Source: Pestalotiopsis fici W106-1
Lineage: Eukaryota; Ascomycota; Sordariomycetes; Amphisphaeriales; Sporocadaceae
Assembly (NCBI RefSeq): GCF_000516985.1
Contig: NW_006917097.1
Coordinates: forward strand, 3,076,593 to 3,140,592
Reading direction: 5' to 3'
DNA: 64,000 nt
A program made the position numbers and the translations under genes. This document shows, piece after piece, positions 1 through 12,194 of the stretch. Position 1 is the first letter of the stretch, and every line of letters begins with the position of its first letter. The notes beneath the pieces are model-generated. The model was not told the DNA's origin. It worked only from the letters and a program-made list of their open reading frames with translations, and ran no database searches.

Positions 1-3000
1 CTGAGAATAGCTATGCGTGGGCATTAGCCTCTCGGACTGTGCATAAACCGTATAGCGATCGACTGCATATCCTCTGGCAGCAACGTCATGCCAGAAGAGC
101 GCAGAGAAAAAAAAAAGCGACAGAGGGATGAATTCCAAAAGAGCCTCTTACCCACGTACCAAAGTGAAGACGCACGTTCCTACCTTGGCTCTGGCACTAC
201 ACTTTTCTGGCTCGCACTGCGTAATGTACCTGACGTATAATCATTACATACGTACCTGGGCGCAGTCAGCACCAGCATCGCCTTGTCCGTTGTCAATCTT
301 CCCACAGTGGGGCCTCGACTTGGCTTTCGACCGCAGAACCCACACCCGTGGACAAGGAGAGAAAGCCCAAGAGGCCCCGGCCCCAGGCCAGAAACCCGCC
401 AGCCGCCTGTCGCTGCGTCCTTGCTTCTTTGTCCAGTCGCCTGCAATCCCAGTTGGAACGATGCTAATGTTGCTGGCTGGGCGGCCGGTACATTCACTGT
501 ATTTTGTTGTCTCGAATGGCGCCCCTCCCGCCGTACCCACGCTGCAGGCTTACAGGCTAAGGTGCAGCAGCCATGGCGGCTTTGATTTTGGGTTTCTTGT
601 TTTCTTGTTCTCTCTGATCCTGCCCATCCACTGACACACAAAGTATCTCTTCAAAGTAAACATTCAACTGTTTGATATTGATGTGGGAAAATGTTCCTGC
701 GCATGCTGTTATCCTCTACCCTCGTATACAGGAATTATATAGACCGGATCTGTGCTCGCAAGTGGACGCTCCCGCAGAGTATCGATCTGCTGTGACATCA
801 GCGAAGACAAGGGTTTTGCAAAAAGTCGCCGTCCCCATCGAGAATGATACCAAAGAAACAGGAAGGGCACTTTTAGCTGCAAGCCTACCTGTCTACATAG
901 CTGCCCAGCCTACATACAGTACCTATCGTGAATAACTGACACAGTTTACGGGTGCATCATGTATGCCAGATACTAGGCGCGGCAGGCAGATAATAAGAAT
1001 AACAATAAAAATACCCGAAGAGAAGGTAGCCTCATCTTGTATTGCGCCCTTGATTCCCTTATTTCCTTTTTTTGGTCTTTCATTCTTGTCGACCATAATT
1101 TTTTTTCTTATTCCCCTGGAATTTCTCTCGTGTGCTCTTTATGCCAAGCATACCAAGTCACCCAGTGCCTGAATTGATGATTAATGTTTGACAACCAGAC
1201 CCGAGCTGCCACCGGGACCTCAGGTTCAAGTTCCTGACCACTGCCACCAAACGGACTCCTCCTGCATCCAGCTTCTTTCCCACCCCCCCTAGTCCTGCTG
1301 GCTAAACCTTACCCTTGACCTGCCCTCCACTACGACGGCGGCGTGTTGCGCGATTGAACTGGGGGTCGTACTGGGTCTGGCTGTGTACGTACCTACTTAC
1401 GGTACCTACCTACATTACCTACCCAACTACCTTGCCTTGCCTACATTACCTTACCTCACAGTGGTGTAGCCTGTCTACGTTGTCGTTGACACCAGCGTAC
1501 GCACGGAGCTAGTACCAAGGTCTTCCATGCCCACTGTCTACGCTGACCGTCGTTCCACCAACATATCGCCCACAGTTCATCAAGTCCTTTCCACGGGCCC
1601 CAAACTCTACCTCTCTCCACCTCGCACACAACACCGTCGTCGTGTCTGATCCGCTCGCTCGCTCGCTATTGAAATTTTTTCCTCCTTCGTTTTCCTCTTC
1701 CTCTTCCTCTCTCTCTCTTGTCTCTTGTATTTCTGGGCGTTTCCTTTTTTTTCATCTTCACCTAATGTGCTGGGCGAACCGAGAAACAAGAGAAATAAGA
1801 CCTGTTGCGCAAAAGTCTCGGGGTGACAAGAAAGATTAAAGACAACAGAAGAACCCCATCAGAGTACGGATACTCTCTTCTCTCGCCTGCGGACTTTCGC
1901 TAGTTTCTAGTTGGACTACCTTTCAATAGTACGACCGGCCCCTAATCCGAACAAATAGAGCTCAGTAGTGTGTACTGTCTGTACCTTCTTTCTCTGTACC
2001 ATAACCTCCTACGCCAGAAGCAGACCCCAAAAAGCCCATCCCGAAAAACAACTCGATCACTATTACCACGTTCGTTACATTGGTTCATCTCTGGGGGTGG
2101 CTTTTATTTGTTTAAACACTGGCAGCATCTTTCTGCGACTTGCTTCCGGTGTGGAACTCGACTGCAGAAGGCTACACAGCTAGCCGTTTGTTGCATGACG
2201 GCATTGCTCATTGTCATCCTCCCGCCCCGTTCGACTCAACGCCACCAAAGGAAAGCCCTCTCAACGCTGCCGACAGCATCCCCAACGGGCTACTCCATCG
2301 CACGGCACTTTACTGCCTTGCCGAAAGGTCGAACCGTGATCCCAAGACATCTCCCGACGTTCTGTAGGCGGAAGGACTCGAACAAGACCCCAGAACCAGT
2401 CACTCGTTTGGTTGGTTGGCCGAGAAAAGAACACAAAAAGAGAAGGGCGGCCGAATTCAAGCTCGAGCAAAAGCAATAGCTGAATCTGCCCTGCTATCTT
2501 TGGAGGGTCTGGCGTGTGACAATCACTGGCCACTTGTCGCATCACTACCGCGCCTGTCGACCGCGGTCTCCATTCTGCGGCCACATCAAAGTGGTACAGG
2601 GGGGCTACATTGCTTCGCTCCCACGCCGTCGTAAGAGCGCACACAGAGTGCACCGTCACCAGTCAAGCGCCCGTCCGGCAAGTCTTCTAATCTTGACCTT
2701 TTACGGTCCGCAGCCATCATGGCACCCATGACACCGAGACTAAGGATTCTCTCAGGTAAGGGCCAATTTCCAACTTCCTCGTCAGCGCCAGCAGTTAGCA
2801 GCACGCTACGCCGTCACTGCTGCCGCTGCCGCTGCTAATCCCAATACCACTAAGCGCCCCCTTCCGGAGTCCTCTGTTACATACCTCTTGTCATCCTGTA
2901 TAACTTTTTTTTTTTTTTTCTTTCCCACCCTAAATCATCGCATTGGCCAAGGCGTGCCTTTTCCCTCGTTTTAGCAGACCTGTTCCTTGGTATACGCGCC

Positions 3001-3182
3001 GGGAAGAATCGAAGAATTGTTATCCTTCGGATATCGGAACACTTTCACTCAACCACTTAAACTATATTTCAGCTCCTTGTCTCGAGCATCCCCCTTCTCT
3101 TTTTTCACACGTTTCCCACATCTCGAGCTCCTTGAAGGAGTTGGCTTCCGGCACATGTGTCGTGTTGTTGCCGTATCTCACC
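1..3182. other. Long non-coding leader region, no supported gene
   Basis: I see no supported gene here. Open frames on both strands are short and lack recognisable domains. The part from about 1600 to 3180 is rich in C/T runs and reads like promoter plus 5' leader of the Mug72-like gene that follows, including a T-tract near 2905-2920. A local low-complexity stretch around 1385-1460 repeats TACCTAC-type units. A short ATG frame at 2720 followed by a GTAAGG donor could be an upstream leader ORF, but it cannot be tied to a product. Confidence 0.5.
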
Positions 3183-5656
3183 ATGGCTGACGTTGAGCTA
3201 ATTCGGGTGTGTACAGTCGGAGGCAATGCTGTATCCGCATTCCTGTCCTGGAGACTCCAAGCCACCAATGCTTGTGACGTGACGTTGGTATGGAAGACAG
3301 GCTTTGAAGCTGTCCACCAATATGGCATATCCTTCAAGTTAGTTCAGCAGCACTTGGTTTGTGGTCGGAAGGGAATGCAGTTTACTGATCACTCGGAGTA
3401 GATCTGCCTCGTTTGGCAATGAGCGCTTCAAGCCTCGACATGGTACGTCTTTTTCTCTCCCCAAGTCGGTTCCCAAGTGACCATTCTGACCTCGCAATTT
3501 TCTTTTTAGTCGTCCGGGCACCGGAAGAAGCTGGCAGTACCAAGGATGGCCCCTTTGACTATGTCATTCTCTGTGTGAAAGCTCTTCCCGACGTGTACGA
3601 TCTTGCTTCAGTTATCGACTCGGTAGTCACACCGCAGCACACATGTATTCTAATCAACACAACCGCCACTTTGGGCATTGAAGCACTTATCGAGGAGCGG
3701 TATCCCACAAACGTTGTCTTGTCACTCGTTTCGAACGCCGAGATTACTCAGATTGGGACCAGTGAATTTGAGCACAAGGGATCGACCGAGGTTTGGGTTG
3801 GCCCTGCCAATAAAAACAGCAACATTCCCTCAGCGATACAAGAAGATATGGCTCAAGCTCTCGCCATGACATTGAGCACTGGCAGGGTAGACTGCAAGGT
3901 ATCATCCAATATTCGGCAACAACAATTTGAGCGAGTAATCGGGTATGTTTTGTTCTCTGACAACCGCATTCGACGTTCTGCTCACTGACCCTGTGTGCAA
4001 TGTAGTCCGATCGCATTTCACCCTGCCAGCGTCATATTCGAAACCTCTTCGCATACTGCTTTATTAGAAAAGACGGGTGTTCGACAACTGGTTTCGGATA
4101 TCATTGACGAGTTGATTGAGCTGGCCAAAACCCAGGGTTGCACACTGAGTGCCGATTTCAAGGAGAACACCATCAAGGAGCAGTGCCAGACACAGGAAAG
4201 CAGCATCATGTGGCAAGACTATGTCGCACGCCGGCCAATGGAAGTAGAAACGTACCTGGGATCGCCCATCAAGCTCGCCAAGGCTGCCAACATCAGCCTA
4301 CCGCGCATCGAGACGCTGTATGCCGTTTTCCACCACCTCAATGTCGTCAATCAGTCGCGACCCAAGGAGATGAATGGAGTGCCTCCGCCTCACGGATCGC
4401 CTTCCGGACCAATGCCAGGCCCGCGGATGTCGTCTAATGGGCCGCCGCGCAGTGTCTCTAACGGAATACCTAACGGAATGGGCAGAGCACGGCCTCGGAA
4501 CTCATCCAACTTCAGTGGTCCTCCTCCTGGCATGCGGCGCCCTCCTCCTGGTGGTCCTAACGGCTTCAGAGGCCCTTCGGGTCAGTACGGACCACAATCT
4601 CGGCAACCTTCGCGGCGTGGATCCATGGAAGAGACAGATCTCGGCGAGTTTAGCCACTTAGTGCTGTATGATGACATTCCCGAGGGAGGTGATGGTGGCT
4701 TCCCTCTCGACAATGGAGGAGATCTCGATATCCGCGAAAGAGAATTGCAATTGCGGCAGCGCGAAATGGCTCTCAAGGAGCAGGAAATGCGCATGAGGCG
4801 CAACGGCCCCCCTGGGCCCAGACGCCGCCCTCCCCCTCGTACCGCCGGCGGAGTGTATGACGACGACGACGATGAGGAAGGCGATTACTTTGACCCCGAT
4901 GCCTTGGTTACACCGTCCGTTGATCCCGACAAGGTTGACATGATGAGCATGACATCCAGGAAAAACCGTATCAAGGCTCCTAGTCAGAGTCAGATCAGAA
5001 ACGATCCTGAGATGGGAGCTGCAAGTGGTGCGCCCCCGGCGCGCAACAGCAGATGGGGCCGGCCATCCTTTGGCAGCAGAAACCGCTCGAGTCAGATTAT
5101 GAACAACTCGGTGCCCAACCTGCACAGCAATATTATGGACGACCCGCTTCTCGGCTACTCCTCCAACCGCTACGGCAATGTCGACCGCGGGCAAATGCAC
5201 CACGCGGCTAGTTCCAGAGCGAACTCACTGACTGCTCAACATCTTGACCAGCTGAATGGACCTGGAGGCATGGGTGGCCCTTATCCAAGGCGTGCTAGTC
5301 AATCACCTGGAAACCCATACAGTCCATCGATTCGGGGAGGCAATGGCCGGCCCTCCCCTCCAAACGGATTTGCTGGACCTGGCGGTCCTCAAGGGCGACC
5401 GTCACCTCCCAACGGAATGAGGCAACCGGTACCGCGGTACCCTCCGGGGCAGGGAAACTCCGTCGCACCGCAGCAGGTAGAACAACGTGTCGGGGTGAGC
5501 TCCCTCCAACCACCCAGAGCCAAGAACGTACGCAGTCTGACCGGCAGTGCGAGCGCTAGCGCGGGGAGTGGTGATTCCACCAACACCGAGTCTGAACCCT
5601 CTGCGCATAGTAGCCAGAGCAGTCTCGGCCCCCAGGTTGCCATTGGTGTCCAATAA
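3183..5656 (+). CDS. Mug72-like protein, ketopantoate reductase (PanE/ApbA) fold with long disordered tail
   Basis: Four exons are visible: 3183-3337, 3402-3442, 3510-3942 and 4006-5656. All introns are GT-AG and join in frame, giving 759 residues. Residues about 1-330 resemble the ketopantoate reductase family: an N-terminal Rossmann start (VELIRVCTVGG), FDYVILCVKA in the middle, and a helical ApbA_C-type part (EKTGVRQLVSDIIDELIE). Family knowledge: PanE reduces 2-dehydropantoate with NADPH, but the fungal Mug72 branch has no established substrate, so enzymatic activity is inference. The remaining ~430 residues are low complexity, rich in Gly, Pro, Arg, Asn and Ser, with an acidic Asp run near nt 4860 and a short charged coil (RERELQLRQREM). 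The start is chosen because the Rossmann strand begins right after it; the frame stays open upstream to about 2943, so an extended N-terminus is not excluded. Confidence 0.85.
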
Positions 5657-7902
5657 GGACGCCACGACCACCCCAAACAGCCGACATTGGTCTGACCAAT
5701 ACTCGAAATATATCAATATTCGTTGATGGTCATTTTCAGAGTGGGTATCTACTTGTGTGATAGGTCGAGTGATTCACAGCATCACTCGACGTGGACTATT
5801 GACATGAAGACTGTAGTTTTACCGTCTCGGGACCAGGTCTGCAAGGTGCAGATCATGTATACAACAAGGACTAGAACGGCAACTTGGTTATCACTTTTCT
5901 ACGACATAACACATAATCTTAGTTGGCTCCGTCGCAAATGGGGGCTCACGTACATAGCACTTGGAACGACGAGCAGGTATTATTCTCTTCTGTAATTTTG
6001 CATTGGGTTGCAGCGGGTGTCTGTCGTATTTCAGCACATAAACGAACTCTTCTGACGGCTCTCGAACCATGCTACGGGCACTGAACCAATCGATCATTTG
6101 GCAACACTTATGACTGAGGCGCGGCAATGAGTCTTCACGATTTGCCATAACACCATTACCCGGGTACGCTGGCGGGCTCTGCAAAAGCTTTGCCTAACTA
6201 CATCACACATCACGACCACCAAGACGTGTACAAATCTCGGTCACGAATTTCCTTGTCCTCACATTCGAAACGTTACTTCTTACTTCCCGGCTCTCCGCCA
6301 TCGCCATGGGAAACTAGTCGAATACCAAATTTCGCCGCCAAGCTCCAAAGGCCGCGACCCCAAATGTTTACGATAATAGACGAGAAAGCTTGAGCCAGTC
6401 ATGATCTGCACCGACACGCACCGACGTGTTCTCGACAGCATGGGTTTGAATACAACCAGCAGCCTCAACGCTATGAAAGGATTAATAGAAGGAGATGGTC
6501 CTGAGGCCACAACAATACCGCACACACGAAAGGTCCACGGGACCTGTTATTTTCCTTGCCTCATTATCATTTCTGGATTTTAGTCTTAATATTGCTCTTT
6601 CCTTTTTTTTCATTTATCACAAAAGCTGGCATACGACTGAGGCCTGCACTCTGGCTAAGATGGGCGGGTAGAAAGAAACGCGGGCAAGGATATTGTGGTT
6701 TCGCAAAGAGAGAAGACATGATAAGCAGAGTGGGATTCCCTGGGACCGGTTGAGAACTTGGGAAGCTCAGGTCGGTCAGAAGGCAATAGAGACTATTTGG
6801 GTGACGAACAGACAAGTAGGGCAGACTTTAATGAGGGGCCCCTTATTCGCGACGCAACATGAATGCAATATGACAACGTGAACCTGATACAACATGTGCA
6901 CCCTTCGTGGTAAATACCAACAACTGCCCAAAACGTCTGTCTCGTCTTTCCGTTTCATGAATAATGGTAGGGCGATTCCATGATGTTCAGTCTTCCTATC
7001 TACCTACCTAGGCGAGGCGGCAAGGCTGTGTCAGATAAATATATTATAAATGGGGAAAGAAAAAAAGATTGGCTCTTGAGGTGTCAGTGCAATAGCTTTC
7101 AGAGATAAAAATTACCTAACCTAGGTGCATTGGCTGGCACCAACGGCATGTACAATATATGTCTAGGTAGCTATTTGGGGACCTAGCAACAATCGAAAGA
7201 CCGCTATCGTTTGGGCAGTCAAGTGGGCTGTAGCGCACATGCGTCAATCTTCCCGTCCGCCCCGCCCCGCAACTCAGAGGTTAAGACAACAGTGTGTAGG
7301 CTCTACGTCTCCGCTGGCGCTAGGTACCAAGTTCGCTATCTCACAACAGAAAGTTGCACGTGGAGCTGCACTAACTTGGCCAACAACAACAACAACATCA
7401 ATCTGTCTGCGAACTGAACGACGCCGAAAAGGAGCTGGGATTGCATCCACACTCTGCTGCTGTTGCTGAAGCAGGCAGATATCCGCACGAGTATCACTCA
7501 CCAAGGTCTCTCTATTCGCAGCGGAAATAATTGAGACGGGATTTGCCCAAATCTTTTGGGGAGCATACAGAGGACAAATCCGGCACGCGCCAAGCATAAA
7601 ACATCACCAGCCTTGTCCTCATCCCATCTTGTGAAGAACTTGTGCTCATACTCATCTACTAAATCACTGCTCCTGAATTGGTGTTATCTCCCAAGAACGT
7701 CATTGGAAGTGATATTACATTGCGCACGCAAGCCCAAAGGCTGTGCCAAATCAACAAACAAGAGGACAGCGCACAGAAAGAACCCCAATCTTCTGTCCCA
7801 TAGTACGGGGTCATTTCGATTTGGTTTTCCATTGTAATCACGGCAGAACGGTTGTTCCGAGTCAGAAGCAGGGCAAGGGGATTTATAAGATTAAAAAAAA
7901 AA
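5657..7902. other. Intergenic, 2.2 kb, no supported gene
   Basis: This holds the 3' flank of the Mug72-like gene and the promoter/leader of HSK3. Frames on both strands are short and show no family motifs. It contains a (CAA)5 tract and an A-run directly before the HSK3 start at 7903. Confidence 0.5.
7381..7395. repeat. (CAA)5 microsatellite
   Basis: Five perfect CAA units lie in the upstream region of HSK3. Short; no function implied. Confidence 0.8.
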
Positions 7903-8375
7903 ATGGCGACGAGAAGCACCAACTTTGGATCAGGTTCCATGGCGAGACCATCCATGGCGCCGCAGGGCTCATCGGGCTCGGGAAGCGCCGTCAAGGCTCG
8001 TCAGTTGGTAAGTTTCTGATTTCTTCTTTAAGCTCTCTCTCTCTTTATCTCTCACTAACTATTGAAAACCCCTTGAAAAAAGGCACACCTTCATTCCCAG
8101 CTCGCACAGCTGTCGTCCAACTTGTCCGATACTGAGAACCTGCTCCGCATGACGGCCGTTCAGGCTGAAGCTATGAGGGGTCTTGGTGCCTGGCATGGCG
8201 GCATGTAAGTTTTTCCTAGACCGCGTTCCTTTTCTTTTCTTTTCCGATATAGGCACTCCTGGTGCTCTTCAGGAGCAGGAATTATACTGACTCTTCTCTT
8301 CCGCCGGATAGGTTCATGGCTGCGAGCAAGGTCCTGGGCGAGGAGTCGGTCAAGGAGCAGCCGCCGCAGAAGTGA
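7903..8375 (+). CDS. HSK3: DASH complex subunit Hsk3
   Basis: Three exons, 7903-8007, 8083-8204 and 8312-8375, join through GT-AG introns into a 96-residue protein. The core KARQLAHLHSQLAQL then SNLSDTENLLRMTAVQAE and the tail FMAASKVLGEESV are characteristic of fungal Hsk3. Family knowledge: Hsk3 is a small helical subunit of the DASH/Dam1 ring that couples kinetochores to microtubules in mitosis. The N-terminal ~35 residues are Ser/Gly/Ala-rich and probably disordered. No single open frame covers the gene, so a splice-blind annotation would miss it. The size fits the family. Confidence 0.92.
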
Positions 8376-8710
8376 AGACGGCCAAGCTAACCATGAAGGG
8401 AAAACCAGTCCGAGACGGCATCGCAGCAGCGACTCATGTGTGGCTTTAGATATGAGTATCTCGAGCGATGCCCCCCCAAGAGCGAGGTGATGCCCACGCG
8501 GAGGACGTAGGCAGACATTTAAATGCCGTGCTTGAATTCTATGGAGAGGCAGGAAGAACAAGCACGAGTTATGGCGGTTTCCGGTCACAGGCTTTGCTGA
8601 TAACACCGTGTAATTCTAGAATGGTCAACATTGATCATCTCATATTCGAAAATTCGCAATTTAGACCAATAGTGGTTTGCATTTATGGAATTATATATGA
8701 GTACTATGAA
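8376..8710. other. Intergenic between convergent genes
   Basis: 335 bp separate the ends of HSK3 and the amidase gene; it presumably holds both 3' ends. Nothing else is seen. Confidence 0.5.
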
Positions 8711-10387
8711 TCACATCATCCTGGCAAGTCTCTTCCTCTTCCCGACAATGTCAACGAGCTCCGTCGTGGGCTCCAGGTAAGGCTTGATGGTGTTCCTTAC
8801 TAGAGTCCGCTGCTCAAAGGCGTAGGCGAGCCCAATCAGCTTCTCCTCGCTGAAGCGCTCGGCGAGAAAAGAAATGCCAAAGGGCACGTTGGGCGCCGTG
8901 GCATTGAGGTTGCCAAAGCTGTTGGGGATCACCGTCTGGTTGTTGGGGTATCGGCCGAGGGGCACCGTAACAATGGGCGAGCCAATGACGGCGGCCAGCG
9001 TCGAGGCAAACGTCGTGGGCAGAATCAGCGCGTCGAGCGAATAATTGGTCAGCGCGCCGGTGAGGCCCAGCAGACCGCCGTAGTACAGCTGGGCCGTGTA
9101 ATTGGACCAGAACTCTGGGCTCGTGTTGTCGTAGCCGAGGTCCAGCGCCGACTGCCATATCTCGGTGTCGCGCTCTGGCCAGTCCTCGGCGGGGAATGAC
9201 TGGGTAAAGTCCTGGAGCTCCTGCAAGTTGGTCACATTATTCGGGTTGACCGTCAGGTCGGCCAAGTAAGTGGCCAGGTTGACGATGAAATCCGCCTTGA
9301 GGACATTCAATTCATAATCCGACGTTGCGAGCGCCTCCCAGCCCTCGAGAAAGATGTCGTCGACAATCTCGGTACCGGCCTCGCGAAACACGTCCAGCGA
9401 GGCGTTGAAGGCGGCGATCACGGCTCCATACTGCTCCTCGGCACCGGTGATGTCAAAGACGTTTCGGGGGATGCCGATGCGCTTCCCCTGCAGCGCAAAG
9501 TAGTCGCAGGCCGCAGCGTAGTCGGGAATCGTGTCAAAGGGAATGGCGCTGGTGTAGTTGTCATTTGGGTCCTTGCCGGCAATGGCGGAAAGGATGTAGG
9601 CGGCGTCCTTGACGCTCCTGGCCATGGGGCCGACAGTGTCCTGGTGTTCCGAGATGGGGATCACGAGATACCGAGACGTGAGGCCGACGCTGGGCTTGAT
9701 GCCCACGAGATTGTTGACATCCGATGGGGAGACGATGGATCCGTCAGTCTCGGTGCCCAGAGCCGCGAGCGCCAGCCCGAGTGAGCTGGACACGCCACTG
9801 CCCGAGCTGGACCCGGAGGGATCTTGACCTGGATAGTAGGCTGCTTCCGTCTGGCCGCCGTCGGCCGTCCACCCGTTGCTGGTGTTGTCACTACGCCAAT
9901 TGGCCCACTGGGACAGATTGGCCTTGCCCAACAAGATGGCTCCGGCCTGGCGCAGCTTTGCAGCAACCGTGCTGTCCGTGGGCACCTCGGCTCCATGTAG
10001 GGCGTACGAGCCCGCCGTGTTTGACTGCGAGTCATTGGTGGCAATGTTGTTCTTGATCAAGAGCGGAATCCCGTGCAGAGGCCCCAGAATCGTGCCCTGG
10101 GCCCGGAGCGCGTCGGCCGCGGCGGCGACGGAGAGCGCATCCGGGTTCAAGTAGGTGACCATTTTGAGCGTCGAGTTGACCTCGAGAATGCGGGCCGTGT
10201 AGGCATTGACGAGGTCGACGCTCGTGAACAAGCCCGACTCGAGACCAGAGACCAAATCCTCCAACATTGCCTCAATCAGAGGCGGAAATGGCTTCCCGTC
10301 AATCGAGGTGCTCGAGTTTGTACACGCCGACAATGCGACGGAAAAGGCCGTCAAGGCAAATGTGCAGTACGTCTTGAGAGACACCAT
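8711..10387 (-). CDS. Secreted amidase-signature family hydrolase
   Basis: A single-exon gene of 558 residues. The start is the first true ATG of the frame (10387), giving a hydrophobic signal peptide (MVSLKTYCTFALTAFSVALS). Amidase-signature motifs are in order: LLIKNNIAT with the catalytic Lys near residue 112, the Ser/Gly-rich loop SGSSSGSG with the cis-Ser near residue 195, and TETDGSIVSPS with the nucleophile Ser near residue 217. The Lys-cisSer-Ser triad is therefore intact. Family knowledge: such enzymes hydrolyse amide bonds of peptides or small amides; the substrate cannot be read from sequence. The signal peptide and several N-glycosylation sequons suggest export. A weak TATA-like stretch lies near 10440-10447. 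The C-terminus is basic (GKRKRLARMM). Confidence 0.9.
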   Translation of the reverse strand: MVSLKTYCTFALTAFSVALSACTNSSTSIDGKPFPPLIEAMLEDLVSGLESGLFTSVDLVNAYTARILEVNSTLKMVTYLNPDALSVAAAADALRAQGTILGPLHGIPLLIKNNIATNDSQSNTAGSYALHGAEVPTDSTVAAKLRQAGAILLGKANLSQWANWRSDNTSNGWTADGGQTEAAYYPGQDPSGSSSGSGVSSSLGLALAALGTETDGSIVSPSDVNNLVGIKPSVGLTSRYLVIPISEHQDTVGPMARSVKDAAYILSAIAGKDPNDNYTSAIPFDTIPDYAAACDYFALQGKRIGIPRNVFDITGAEEQYGAVIAAFNASLDVFREAGTEIVDDIFLEGWEALATSDYELNVLKADFIVNLATYLADLTVNPNNVTNLQELQDFTQSFPAEDWPERDTEIWQSALDLGYDNTSPEFWSNYTAQLYYGGLLGLTGALTNYSLDALILPTTFASTLAAVIGSPIVTVPLGRYPNNQTVIPNSFGNLNATAPNVPFGISFLAERFSEEKLIGLAYAFEQRTLVRNTIKPYLEPTTELVDIVGKRKRLARMM

Positions 10388-12111
10388 CTTGAAATACTCA
10401 AAGCCGCTCAATTGGGCTTGGCTGGCTTGGCTGTTGCAGGATATAAGTACGAAAAGGAAAGACGATTATGATCTCCAGCCCCCCGACTTGTCAAGGTCGA
10501 ATATGGGCAATTGAGGGAATGGAAAACTCACGGCTCAGCAGGTTGCATATACTGACTACATGAGGGCGCAAAGTCTTGACCCCAACCCGCGCCGAACATG
10601 GTACACTTATTATACGAGCCCTGCAGCCCGGCTTCCAGCACCCGAGGCTGCGATTGTGGGAGATGCAGTCTAGTCAAGAGAGATAAGTTACTCCTCATTC
10701 ATTGCTTGGAGACAGATACCATGCGGAATTGTCAGCGTCATCGACCTCGAGAATACATGGGCTTACCTTCCAATCCCAGTACCGAGTAGGATCGGCCTTG
10801 TAGGGATCTTATCGCGGGGGGTGATTTAATCTTTTTTTTGGAGCTCATGGGAATTTTTGGGGGGACGGGGGAACGATGCTGTCTGTAATCAAAGCAATGA
10901 GTAATTGTTTGGGAAATGAAAGTCAACCCCCCCAATGACGAGCGCCGATTAGTACCGTATACCCTGGTCATTGCATTGGCGTGGTTCATATCAGGACGAC
11001 GCCCTGGCTCAGATACCTGCTCGGCGGCGCTCAAGCGTCAGAAGGGAATGGCATTGATACATTTACTTAAGAAAGCACAGTATACTCGTCCCAAAGTGGA
11101 CAAATTTGGCTCGGGTATAGCTGGTTGCACAAGACTTGTCTGACAGTTCTGCAATTGGTAAGTGGGTGGGCGCAATGCACGAGTCATTGGTTGGACCTAC
11201 CTTGACGGTTCATCACACAGCCTTGACTCCACCACTGAGTGCTATGCTGCCGTTGAACAGATTCAGGATCACAAGATTGCAACTTTGAGGGATATCCTAC
11301 GCCATCATCAATTTCATGATTTTTGGGCAGGACCTATTTTCCCACGCAAACATATTCTTTGGGGAAGCCTATGAGAATGTCACCAACCACAGACTGGACA
11401 AAAAGAACCTGGCGTCTACGAAAGGCATCTTTGATACTTGCGACCGTGGAACAAGCTTCATACTTGGACTATTAATAGTAAAATCGTTCTATATGTTCAA
11501 GTGTTGAGGTGGCAAACAGGCGCGGACATTGGGAGCCTGCTTGTCTTGTTAGTCGACTGTGTACCCAACAGTAAGGGGGGAAATGATGAGCCTTTCACAA
11601 CTTTCATTCCGCATCGTGGGTTTAAAAACGACTATGAAGCAAAGAAATGAGAAGAATTTTATATTGTGAGTGGTGCATGAGCAAACATGCGTCTGTGTAT
11701 ACATCTTAACTACATCCTCCGTGCCATTGTCCTCATCTGACTGACAGGCACGGGGAGTACCTGAGTAGCCTCCCGAGTAGCTGTAGGCTGCCTTCTTAAT
11801 GTAATCACAGCTGATAGTCATCTAGTTTTGTTTTTTTCAAGTAGAGGAGCAACCTCCTGCACCACACTGACACCATGGGTTCGATCTTGCCTTGTTCAAT
11901 CGTTCTAGAGTTTCATAGAGTCAGTCAACTGACCAGACTAGCGACTTCCCTCTGGTTTGTTTCCTCATCAGCCGAGTTGCCTCGTGACTCAAACCTCCAG
12001 GCAGTCATTCAATTCCATAATCACTGTAAATGATCTACGACTTCTTCTTCTTCCTACAAGCGAAGACACAGATACGCTCAAGTTTCTTCACACAAGACAC
12101 ACAGATTCAAT
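10388..12111. other. Intergenic, 1.7 kb, no supported gene
   Basis: Contains the amidase promoter side and sequence upstream of the tRNA gene. Only short frames without family motifs are seen. Confidence 0.5.
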
Positions 12112-12185
12112 GCCCCATTAGGCCAGTGGTTTAGGCCGTCGGTCCCCGAAACCGAATGTCGCGAGTTCGAATCTCGCATGGGGCT
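12112..12185 (+). tRNA. tRNA-Arg(CCG) by structure, with unusual C at position 33
   Basis: The 74 bases fold as a class I tRNA. The 7-bp acceptor stem GCCCCAT/ATGGGGC is perfect, the D stem GGCC/GGCC has 4 bp, the anticodon stem TCGGT/ACCGA is a perfect 5 bp, and the T arm GCGAG-TTCGAAT-CTCGC is perfect. The seven-base anticodon loop is CCCCGAA, so the anticodon at 34-36 is CCG, reading the Arg codon CGG. Position 33 is C where almost all tRNAs have U. The discriminator base is T. There is no intron. An internal B box (GAGTTCGAATC) and a downstream T-run fit RNA polymerase III transcription. It is either a functional variant or a near-intact tRNA pseudogene. Confidence 0.85.
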
Positions 12186-12188
12186 CAA

Positions 12189-12194
12189 TTTTTT
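12189..12194 (+). terminator. RNA polymerase III terminator (T6)
   Basis: A run of six T begins four bases after the tRNA 3' end, as expected for Pol III termination; a second T-rich stretch follows. Confidence 0.75.

Noticed and set aside
2720..2880. Possible spliced small gene starting MAPMTPRLRILS with a mitochondrial-presequence-like start
   Set aside because: The frame runs into a poly-T tract with no further exon found; more likely part of a leader.
4658..5203. 181-codon minus-strand frame inside the Mug72-like gene
   Set aside because: Shadow of a repetitive coding region on the other strand; no domain.
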